Shown: positions 54,584 through 64,000 of the stretch, one piece after another | Position numbering within the stretch: position 1 is the first letter of the stretch | Layout of the letters: every line of letters begins with the position of its first letter | Assembly: GCF_901933205.1 (NCBI RefSeq) | Contig: NC_044601.1 | Location: 44,365,376-44,429,375, forward strand | Length of the DNA stretch: 64,000 bases | Source of the DNA: Camarhynchus parvulus | Taxonomy: Eukaryota > Chordata > Aves > Passeriformes > Thraupidae | Reading direction: 5' to 3' | Notes under the pieces: model-generated | Databases searched by the model: none | The model's input: the letters and a program-made list of their open reading frames with translations, nothing else | What the model was told of the DNA's origin: nothing | Position numbers and translations under genes: made by a program

Positions 54584-56139
54584 TATCGGAGTATCTGTGT
54601 TGTCCTTTATTGATTAATGGCAAGAGATGCTAAGCAATCCCATGGCTTTTACTTGGCACACAGCTTAGCTTTAGGGTCTGGCCAGTTCTGGGCCTGAAGG
54701 CAGCTGTTCCCTGTTGAGAATGGCAGGCTGCAGAGCAGCCTGACACAACACACAGCTCTTACTTTTACACAAAGGTAGCTGGATTCTGGCCTGTGCATGG
54801 ACTGGACTGCTATAGCTGCTTAGCTTAAAATGAGCAGGTTCATTGGTTGTGCAATGGGAAGCTTGCAGGGCTGAATACATAAAGGTGATTTGAAGGTTTT
54901 CTTCATGTAAGAGAAAATATGAGTTGAAAACTATGCAGTGCTCTGTTTCCAGCTTAATCTTTGGCTGAGAGTGAGGTCAGTTTGTCAACCAGAGTTAGAG
55001 AGATAAAGATTTGGTACTTGGTGAGAAATAAATATGTTTTGTAACCTTGATTGACTCCTGTTTAGAAGTATGTGTACTTGTAGTTCTCACAAACAAACAG
55101 ACTTTTGTCTCAGCTTAATGTGCTGTATCTGAAAAAAGAAATGTTCTTCAAAATGCCTGGAGCAGGCCTTGCAGTGTGCAATAGATTGATGGTCGGTAAC
55201 AGAAAGTCACGGATTCTTAGCGCTATGTGTCTAATATCTCAGAAAGTATACAGCTATGAATAAACAGCAGGAATTCCTACAAATCTCCTGGTAAAAATCC
55301 AGAAGTGTTTTAATTAAAACAATCTGAGGAATTTTGCATCAGTCAGTTACAGAAGACTTTGTCACTACTTAAAAGTTACAGGCCCCTTTTCTTTCAGGTT
55401 TTATGCAATCTTATTATATGTTGCAACTTAGAAAGGCTCCTTGGTATATCTGCATGTCTGAACATGTTTTACGCAGGCTGGAAAGCACAGCTGGTATCAA
55501 CCCAAGAGCAACCTCTCCCACCTTCACGGAGAAGCTTCCTGCTGATTTAAAAGAAAACTTCTCTGGCTCAGAATTTCAAAACAGTGTGTTTAAAATTCTA
55601 CTTCTAGGGTGTTTTAAAGTATAAACTTCTTGGGTTGTTTAGAAATTGAGAGGACAGTAAATTGTTCTGTACATTCTGTGTGTTTTGAAGATCACTGTAA
55701 GAGTGGCAGAGCCAGGGAACTTAAAATTATTTGAAGAAGATCGAGAGTCCTGTTAGACTAGATCTTATTTTAACTAATAACCAATTGAATTGTTGTATTG
55801 ATTTTGAAGGAGAAGAAACATTGTGTCCTGTTTCCTTTTGTGGGGGAAATGAAAGAGGTGGAAAATCTTTCCAACATCAACAATTATTTTGATTCTGTAG
55901 TAACAATCTATACCTATGGCATACTATACTTTATTCTTCTTTCTGTATTTTTTCTATGAGCACTATCATATACTTGCAAAACTGCTTTCTTCCTTCCCTC
56001 AACCAAAGTCCTACAACCAAAAAGAGCACTTACTAATTTTCAGTCTCTAAAATCTACAGAACAGTTTGCAGGAGGGCAAAAGAAAACTAGTGTAAGCCAG
56101 GCAATCCCAATCTAAATGGCATCATTAGGGAGCTACTAG

Positions 56140-56499
56140 AATAAATAGTGTCTAACCAGCCTGATTGCCTGGCTGATAAAATGACGGAATCTGTTGATGG
56201 TGTTGAGATACTAGATATCATTTACTGCCATTTTAGCAGTCCCATGTTATTTCTGTATCCAGGAACTTTGTTTCAATGGGTGGAGAGCTAGGTAGGTAAA
56301 AGTCTGGTTTGATGCTCAGACTCACAGGCAATTGGTTAATGAACTGGTAAAAAGTGGGGTACTGCAGGGATCTGTGACCTGTCCTGTTTAACATATTTGT
56401 CAGTGGTCTGAAGGGGGAGATGGAGAACACTCAAACCCAGTTTGTAGATGACACCAAATTGTGTGGTGCCCGTTGATGCGCTGGAAAGCAGAGCCAGCA
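56140..56499 (+). mobile_element. CR1 LINE (plus strand), RT part, left of a nested insertion
   Basis: Plus-strand wording follows CR1 RT: TCTAACCAGCCTGATTGCCT, GATAAAATGACGGAATCTG, a decayed DFSKAFDT region, then GGGGTACTGCAGGGATCTG (VPQGS), CCTGTTTAACATATTTGTCA (LFNIF) and TTTGTAGATGACACCAAATT (FADDTKL). It stops at about 56499 where an oppositely oriented CR1 begins and resumes at 57126. Confidence 0.82.
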
Positions 56500-57125
56500 G
56501 TCATGGAATAATCAAGGTTGGAAGAGACCTACAATAGCATCCAGTCCAACCACTCACCTGGCACTGCCTGCCACTGTTGCCCCTAAACCACTAAACCCAT
56601 CACCAGATCTAGATGCCTCTTGAACATACACAGGGATATTGACTCCACCACTTCTATGGGCAACCTATTTCAGTGCCTGACCACTATAACAGTGAAAATT
56701 TTTTTCTAGTATCTAATCTGAATATCCCCTTTCTTAGCTTAAGGCCATTTTCTTTGTCCTCTCACTGTAGCCACAGTAGAAGAGACCAACTCCTACCAAA
56801 TAACAACCTCCTTGCAGAGAAATTGTAGAGAGTGATTAGGTCTCCCCTGAGCCTCCTTTTTTATAGACTAAACAAATGCAGATGCCTCAGAAATTCCTTG
56901 TATGACATGTTTACTAGATCTTACTAGATCCTTCATGAGCCTTGTTGCCCTTCTCTGGACGTATTCCAGAACCTCAGAGTCCTTTTTGAAGTGAATGGCC
57001 CAAAAATTGACATAGTACTCAGCTGCAGCCTCACCAGCGAGGAATACCGGAGGATGATCTCTGCCCTGGCCCTGCTGGCCACACCATTCTTATACAGTCA
57101 GGGCAGCCTGGACAACTGGCAGGAA
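56500..57125 (-). mobile_element. CR1 LINE (minus strand) nested inside another CR1
   Basis: Starts GTCATGGAATAATCAAGGTT then GGAAGAGACCTACAATAGCA, the reverse complement of a CR1 3' end, and continues through the 3'UTR-proximal RT (AGCCTTGTTGCCCTTCTCTG, CTGGCCCTGCTGGCCACACC). About 625 bp, 5'-truncated. Its ends coincide with the break in the plus-strand CR1. Confidence 0.9.
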
Positions 57126-57742
57126 TGGATGGCAAACACCTAATGAAATTCAGCAATGACAAGCCATGCCCTTGGAAAGGCAGAGCCCTGCTGTGATGCA
57201 GACTGCAGCAGAGGAACTGAGCAGCAGCTCTGCAGAGACAGGCCAGCATCCTGAGGGACAGGTGTCTGAGAAGTTGTGTGCTCTGGAATCAGAAGAGGCC
57301 AGTGACACCCTGGATTGCATGAATAAGATAGTGGTGCAGGGGGTGGGGGAAGTTATTATTCCCTGCTTATCATGTGTGAAACCACTCCCAGATTTTGGTT
57401 TTTTTTTGGTTTGGGGTCCCCACTATAGGAAAAACATCAGTAAAGTGGAGTGAGTTCAGCATAGGATCACCAACACAGATGGGGGCTGGAGCACAGGCCT
57501 GAGAGGAGAGGCTGGGAGCTGTGTTCAGCCAGGAGAAGGATGGCTTCTCTGGTGGGACCTAACAACAGCTGCCCATACCTATGGAGAGTGCCTGCTGAGA
57601 GCCACTGCCTGGAGCCAGGCACTTCCCAGCCGTGCATGGTGGAAGGACCGGAGTCAAAGAAATTTGAAAGAAGCAAGTTTTGTGTCCAGGATGTTGGACT
57701 AGAGACGTTCCGTGGTCACTTCGAATCTAAGTTATAGTACTG
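57126..57742 (+). mobile_element. CR1 LINE (plus strand), continuation to the 3' end
   Basis: Resumes where 56140-56499 stopped: CACCTAATGAAATTCAGCAA corresponds to CR1 NLMKFN, followed by GGAGCACAGGCCTGAGAGGA-type sequence and the terminal block GATGTTGGACTAGAGACGTT near 57690-57740. Frames are decayed. Confidence 0.8.
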
Positions 57743-59489
57743 TGTCTTTGTGAAGAGACCTTTGCTGGAAAGCCCTTACACCACCAAGATTGTTGAGCCT
57801 GTCTGCATCTTTGTGCTCTTGTAGTTACTATGTAGCAGCAAGGTGTTTTATAGAAAAAAAATGTTGCCTTATATTATTTTTTTAAAAATTTTCTTCAAAA
57901 CCAAGGAATTGTCCATCTAGAGAAACTGCAATGTTTCTGTCCTGATCATTTTCTGAGCTATCCTGCTGGCTCTGCATGAGAGGATGGAAGTACTTGGGAG
58001 GTGAAGAAGCAGCTAGGGAGGCAATCAGTAACTTCTGGTATGTACCTAAAGCCATTCTTTCTTTATTGTTTAGATAATTCAGGGTACTGGCAACCCAATT
58101 TGAATGGCAGTCAATACAGAGTTTTGTAACACATGTAGTGGATATATTCACATCTGGTTTGCATCTTCGTCAATGAGCACAGGCACAGTGAACCAGCTGA
58201 CCTCACCGCAGTAAGCCAGGAAAGACTAATGAATATGAGATGTGTACTCCTGAGTTAGTGGAGGGTATTTTGCCTGTGCTTAATTCATAGGATTATTGCA
58301 TATCCTGAAAGAGACCCTGGGTCTTGCCAGTCTTTAGTTATGACATTATTGAGGTTCACCTCACTAAGTATCTGCAGAAGAACATAAAGGAGAATACCTC
58401 TTTATTGCACCATACAATTCATCATGCCATTTTTCTTCTCTGGTATAATAAAATCTTCCTGAAAGTTCCTGTAGAATTAGAAAACTTACAAAGCATTTCT
58501 CCTTGCCTTCATAGACCTTTGTATTGCTGAAAAACCCATGGGTTCTGTATGCAGCAGTGACTGTGCGGGACTTGGGACTAGAACAGAAAAGGTACCTGTT
58601 TAAGGGTGGGGAGGTGAGAAGGCTTTAAGTTGTTTTTTCCTTGTTCGTGCTTTGGGATTTTTTTGTTTTTCTGTAGTTTGCATTCATTACAGACCTGGCT
58701 GATATTTAATTGTTGCACTAAACACGAAGCTTTTCCTTAATGAGATGAGGTCCACTACTAAAATTCATTTGTGTCATTTTATGCTCGGGTGTTTCTTATA
58801 TTCTTAGTAAGTTTCATTTTCCAGGGACCAGCTTGCTTTAATCAGCCTTTTTGTTTGTTTCTGTTATTTCCATGCATTAAGAAGATTGGTCTCCTGTCTT
58901 ACTCAGGAAACCATCAACAAGTCAGGCTGTTAACACAGCATACTACAGCATAGCAATGACAGCTGGTTGTCTGTATGTATATTCAAATAAACGCTGCCTT
59001 TGCTTGCAGTGCTTTAGCTCATCACAGGCCATGCTGTTGGGAATGGGGCAGAGACAGGCTGTCTAATTCTGAGTCAGTTGTTGCCATAAAAGAAGTGGAC
59101 AGTGTCTTTTCTAGAATAAAGCATAATCTTCCTGCTGCTTAGCCATGGCAGAATTTGAAGGCTAAAATAAACTCGGAATTTTAAAAGGAATTACATTTGT
59201 TGTGTAAAAGTTCACAGAATGCTAGAAGTTGTCATATTTGATCCCTGTGCATTCTCTTTGTCCTGCTGATGAGGAGTTAACTTACTCTATAGGCACATGA
59301 GTACTGAAATAATAACGAAAAGTGGTTCTTGTATCTCAGCCAGGAAGGGCATGAATAACCGTAGGGATTACCGCAATACATCTGGAGAGCATGGCTGCAT
59401 GCTTTCCAGCTGGTTGGACTTTTCTTCATTACTACTGTGAACTCTGCAATCAAACCTCATTCTCTGTGGATATGTACTACATATGTGTG

Positions 59490-59675
59490 TAATTTGTCAC
59501 TGGAACAGGCTTTTCAGGGAAGTGGTTGCAGCACCAAGTCTGTCAGAGTTCAAGGAGCATCTGCACAATGATCTCAGTCACATGGTTAATTGTTAGGTCA
59601 TCGTGTGAGGGGCAGGGAGTTGGACTTGGTGATCCTTATGGGTCCTTTCCAACTTGAGACATTTTACGATTCTAA
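59490..59675 (+). mobile_element. CR1 LINE 3' end (plus strand)
   Basis: CACTGGAACAGGCTTTTCAG, GGGAAGTGGTTGCAGCACCA, GTTGGACTTGGTGATCCTTA, CCTTTCCAACTTGAGACATT and finally ACGATTCTA, i.e. the standard CR1 3' end with a remnant of its ATTCTATG terminal repeat. Confidence 0.9.
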
Positions 59676-60899
59676 TTTCACCTCACAAGGACTCTGAGCA
59701 CTGTGCCAGCTGGTTTTATTACGTGAAAGACAAAATTCTGTTGGGGTATGTTGCTGCCAAAGCACATCTCTCACTCATTATGTTCACAGAAATGTGTGTA
59801 TTTGCTAGTTATCTGTGGCAAAGCAGCTTTTGTCTCTTGCGTTATCCTTACTTCTAGCCCAGCCATAGCTGAGTACTGTATATGTCAACAGCTGTTTCTA
59901 ATCACTCTATAAGAGCTTGTGTGAAAAGGACAATGAGGTTTTCATAAGGCCTGGAGTCACAGGCACGCTGTCCTGAAGGTTATACTTCCTTTGGGAGTTG
60001 ACTCTTGAAACATTTGCAAAAGAGAGTGAGAAGTTATGCATTTTGGATCTGAATCTCAAACTGATGACTAAAGCAACATGAGGCAGCCTTTGGTGTGGAA
60101 CATCATGATGAGTACACCTGTTAACATCCCACACACCGAGAAAAACAACTCCCTAATAAGAAGGTTACACAGACTGCATCTTGTGCAAAGCTTTCCAGTA
60201 CATTTGTAACCAAGAGGAACAGTTAGAAACAACATTAGTTGCTGCAATACATTTTGTTGGAAGTTAGTAGACTTTTAAGTTTGAGTTTGTGGAAAGGTCC
60301 ATTTCAAAGGCAATTACGGCATTTTCACAAACTTGCATATTATACCTGGAGGGGTGTGTAACTTATGTTAAAGAGAAGATATGTTGCCCATATATATAGT
60401 TTGCAACTGTAATGCATAAATAGTTTTTAATCCTAACTGGTTTGACTGGGAAACCAGTGAGAATTTTTGTTTTCATCACTTTTATCAGTTGTATAATTTT
60501 TCTGGGTTTATGAGAAGTATGGGCTTTGCTTTTGATGAAAATTACCATAGTTTCACTGTCCAAGTAGCATTTATTACCACTAATGCAACATCATGACGTT
60601 GCCAGAATATTACAGAGTGAACTAAGCCATAGTCTGTAAATTTCCTTAAAAGATTGGTATTTTTGTTTATTTCATTTGGTACTATGGACCTGAGATGTAG
60701 TATGTGTAGTTATGGATGGTTTGACTGGCTTGCAGAATTTTTCTGTGATTTCAGAGAGGAATAATATAGATAGAGCAAATGTCTCCATAAAGTTACTGCT
60801 GAGTTGTATTAGGAAATTAGCTTAGTCAGAGCTCTACTTGTAAATTGTAGAATTAAGTTCTTTAGGATATGCTCCTGACTGGCTGATCACTCAGTAGTA

Positions 60900-60968
60900 G
60901 ACTACTGGAGTAGTCAATTATTTTGACTACTGGAGTAGTCAATTATTTGTTTCACTACTGGAGTAGTC
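60900..60968. repeat. Three copies of a short palindromic unit
   Basis: GACTACTGGAGTAGTC at 60900-60915 and 60925-60940, and CACTACTGGAGTAGTC at 60953-60968. Each copy is a self-complementary GACTAC/GTAGTC pair around TGGA; copies 1 and 2 are followed by AATTATTT. Confidence 0.93.
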
Positions 60969-63900
60969 TACTGGGCTGTTTTATCTCTGCAATCACCCAG
61001 TGTTGTATTTTTTCTTGGTATCTTTCCTCCCAAGTGCAAATTGATTTCTTAGAGAAGATGGAACATGATAGGACTGTAAGGATAGCTCCTTTGTGGGCCA
61101 GTCAGCACTGGTTGTCAGCCCTTGGGCAGTGGTCCACACCAGCTAAGAGGTCTTGAAGTTTCCAGAATCAAGATCTAATTCTGCACCCCTCCTGCTTAAC
61201 AGAATATTGAGTAAATTGTTCTTCAGAAACACAAGAAATTACTGTCTAAAATCAAATTAATGTGGTCTCAGAAACACTGCTGTGAGCTTATAGATTTCTA
61301 AGAATACTTTCTTTTGTGCAAATGAATCAACTCCCTGTCAGGTACAACTAAAGCTCTGTTTGTTTATTTTTGTCAAATCTCTGTACAAATAAGGTTTGCT
61401 TTTCTCCTCCATCATTTAGAAATGCTTAAGATGATTGATTCATTCTTGCTTTTGCCAATTAGAGGATTTTACTGACATCATTACCAGTCTGTGAGCTGTA
61501 TGCTCCTTGTAGTTTCAATCTGACTTTGCTCCTTTGCAGAAATTGTCTTTGTGGTGAGGATCACTCAGCCAGCAAAATTAGAGAGTTAATTAATGTTCTT
61601 GTAGTTCACTGAAATTATGTAGACTGTCCTGGTGAATTTACTGTAATGATACTGAAGTGCAGCTTGAATTAACCCATCAGACCCTTCCATTTCTATCTTT
61701 ACAACCACCATTAAACGTAGGATGTATCAAGGCACGCATGTCATATTTTATAGAGATTTTTTTATTAGATCAGTCAATTATTTGTTTCACTGGAAAGAGT
61801 TGCGGAAAGCCTGGCAGTAACTTTCCTAGAAATTCTTCAAATGAATCATTCAGAACATTAAAATTTGTTACTAATGAATGGATGAGAGTCTTGGCAATGA
61901 TTTAGCCAAGCATTGGCTATGCGTATTTCCATACCTGAGGAAAAATGGGCAAGGAGTTCACTGTGTTTCTCCTGTGCCCATTGCTCATGCCCCAGAGCTG
62001 TTTCACATATTCCTTATTTAGTTATTTATCTTTAAGTATTTTAAATGTTACCCTGTGAGTTGGGAGAGTGCTGGAAGGTGACCCCAAGTTAGTGGAATCT
62101 ATATGGGCAGAGTCTCAGTGAAGGAAATTAATTTCTTAACGTTCAGTGGTTGTTTATTCTAGGAGGTTTCCTTTCCTTGTGTGGATCTGACAAATTGGCC
62201 TTCCTCCTGTAGGCTTTGAAGTCCATCTCAGCTACAATTAACCTAGTAGTGGTGACTGATACTTGATCAAGCTAATTGGTTTGATGGGGTTTAAGTGGAA
62301 TGTTAGAGTTTTTCCTCTAGAAAATGGAATTTTTCTATTGGTACTTCTGCTTAAAGGCAAGGGAGGAGTCTGCAGGTGCTAGGCAGGAGGAACCCATGCA
62401 ATCTGTAGTCTCAGCACAGATAAACCTCTCAGCTAGGTGTAGTTAAACTACAGAATAATTTGGCTTCTTTACACAGTGTGCTGACACCATCCTGTTTTTC
62501 TGTATAGATTAAAAATGATAATGAGAAATCAGAAGCAAGAGGATGAACACTTGAATTTTGTACTTTGAAATTGCTTCTTCCCTCCTTTTTAAACAATAAA
62601 CCTTCCAACTTATTTTTATTTATACACAGACCTACTCACCTTGGCATAATTTTTTCCCCTCTTCGCAGGGAGTGGTATTTCTGTCTGCAAGGTACTGAAT
62701 TTGTTAACAGATTTCTTGGAAACAGCTCTTACAGTCCACATAACTAATGTTGCTTTATAATGGGTGTTTAATACTCAGTAAAGCAAAATAGTTGAGATTT
62801 TCCTCTTGGTACTAGTTAAGCAATGTAATTAAGCACATTTACTTTTGGATTAATGAGAACCCCTAGAGATTTGAAGGAAACAAGAAATCCTTTTGTAGAA
62901 GTTTATTAAAAAATAAATGAATGGAGAATATGGGAAAAAAAAGATCTGCATGAAAGTTCCAGGGTTTTTATTACTTATTTGTTTTTTTATTTCCATCCAT
63001 TTATTATTTACTCATTTCTTTCTGGCACTGAACCCTTGTATACAACACTTGTTGTTCTGTAAAGGAGAAATTGAATCTGTGCTGTGCCTGAGTCAGCATC
63101 CCCCAGCACAAACCTCCTAGGTTGCATCTCTTCATAAATCTCAGTGTGGGTGGCATGCTGAAGTTGGGCCAGAAGGACATAAGATATGGAAGGAGAAGAG
63201 TGCTGAAGAACACAACTCAGAAGATGGGGTTGCATGTCCACAGACAGTACTGTAGTGTGAAATCACATAAAGCTTGTGAAAATTCTGAACACTGCTGCAG
63301 CTGAGGAAGATATCAGATTCATCAAACCCTGAATTACACATTCTTTGTGCAGTGAGGTGCTTTTTTTGGAAGCCTGGATAAGCCTGTATGTCTACATGGT
63401 ATCTATGCAGGGCAGCACAGATGATATTCTGTAGAGTCCCACTGCCTGTTTGTTTGTGCCTGCAAAGCACCAAACCTGGCCTGTGAAGGGGATTAGCCAA
63501 CAGGGGCACAGTGCCACACTGATTGGCCCAGACTGCTTCCCTTAACAGATCATTCCTTCCCCCTGAGCTTACAGATGCCTGCACCATGCTCTGTTGGTCA
63601 GTGTAGCATTTTTATTCACCTTCAAGGGTGCCTAAGGAGGGTGAGTATCCAGCTGGGCTTAAATCAATAATCCTCCCACAAAAGGTTTGTCTATGAGCTT
63701 TGTAGACCTGCCCCTGAGAAATGCAGCACACTTTTTTCTAGTCTCCTTTCTTGTTTATTCTCATCTTGCCATGTCTGTGTTTTCCTGCACACACAGCAGT
63801 AAAGAACACTATTATAAATACCGTACTTAAAATAAATGCTTGCTCTTTGCAAACTCAGATACAGATACTCAGTCCAGATTCAGGCATTCAGGTTGACAGT

Positions 63901-64000
63901 CTGGGTTAGTTCTAAACACAGTGGATTCGGTCTGAATTTTATCATTCAGTGGAAGAGAAAAAAGAGATCAGTCTTGATGGTGTGATAAGTTCAAAAGGGT

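Larger units (their letters stand above)
49285..64000 (+). other. PGM5 intron 6 (beginning; no further exon found before window end)
   Basis: 14.7 kb searched for the next expected exon (human VAKSMKVPVYETPAGWRFF...) without success. Mammalian PGM5 also has very long introns, so this is expected. It holds several CR1 insertions, a pyrimidine microsatellite and hairpin repeats listed separately. The stretches 51960-53020, 53135-56130, 57750-59490 and 61800-64000 show nothing else I can name. Confidence 0.8.

Noticed and set aside
49285..64000. Search for PGM5 exon 7 and later exons.
   Set aside because: No segment encoding the expected VAKSMKVPVYETPAGWRFF-like sequence was found on the plus strand; the gene must continue outside the window.

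Overview
The window looks like nuclear DNA from a bird. It holds CR1 LINE fragments whose 3' ends carry the avian CATAGAATCA / ATTCTATG-type octamer and the familiar 'GGTTGGAAG...CCAACC' block. It has long AT-rich introns with GT-AG borders, one sharp CpG island, and two genes whose exons read as clear vertebrate orthologues. From general knowledge of avian synteny I infer a Z-linked locus (the human counterpart is on chromosome 9). The sequence alone does not prove this, nor does it identify the species.

Layout. (1) 1-19,550, plus strand: the 3' two thirds of ZNG1 (formerly CBWD/COBW-domain protein), a GTP-driven zinc chaperone. Thirteen coding exons are present, from just after the P-loop to the stop codon at 19,098, followed by a short 3'UTR. 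(2) 19,550-31,600: about 12 kb of AT-rich intergenic DNA with one short CR1 fragment and no gene I can support. (3) 31,640-32,690: a CpG island that carries the promoter and first exon of PGM5. (4) 32,152-49,284: PGM5 (phosphoglucomutase-like 5, aciculin), plus strand, coding exons 1-6 (347 complete codons of about 567). Its long sixth intron runs to the end of the window, so the remaining exons lie outside.

The two genes are in the same orientation but are functionally unrelated. ZNG1 delivers zinc to the methionine aminopeptidase METAP1. PGM5 is a non-catalytic relative of PGM1 found at muscle and adhesion junctions.

Most other recognisable sequence is CR1: nested insertions at 56.1-57.7 kb, internal fragments at 50.5-51.9 kb, old RT remnants at 46.4-47.1 kb, and 3'-end pieces at 9.2, 24.0, 42.0, 53.0 and 59.5 kb. 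The most unusual item is a copy of PGM5 exon 2 with its splice donor (43,122-43,245), about 84% identical over 115 ungapped bases. It sits in intron 3, wedged between two parts of a CR1 element. It carries an in-frame stop and looks like a templated filler at a CR1 internal deletion. I found no CRISPR array, tRNA, rRNA or other new molecular system; apart from this exon copy and several hairpin or tandem oddities the window is an ordinary vertebrate two-gene locus.
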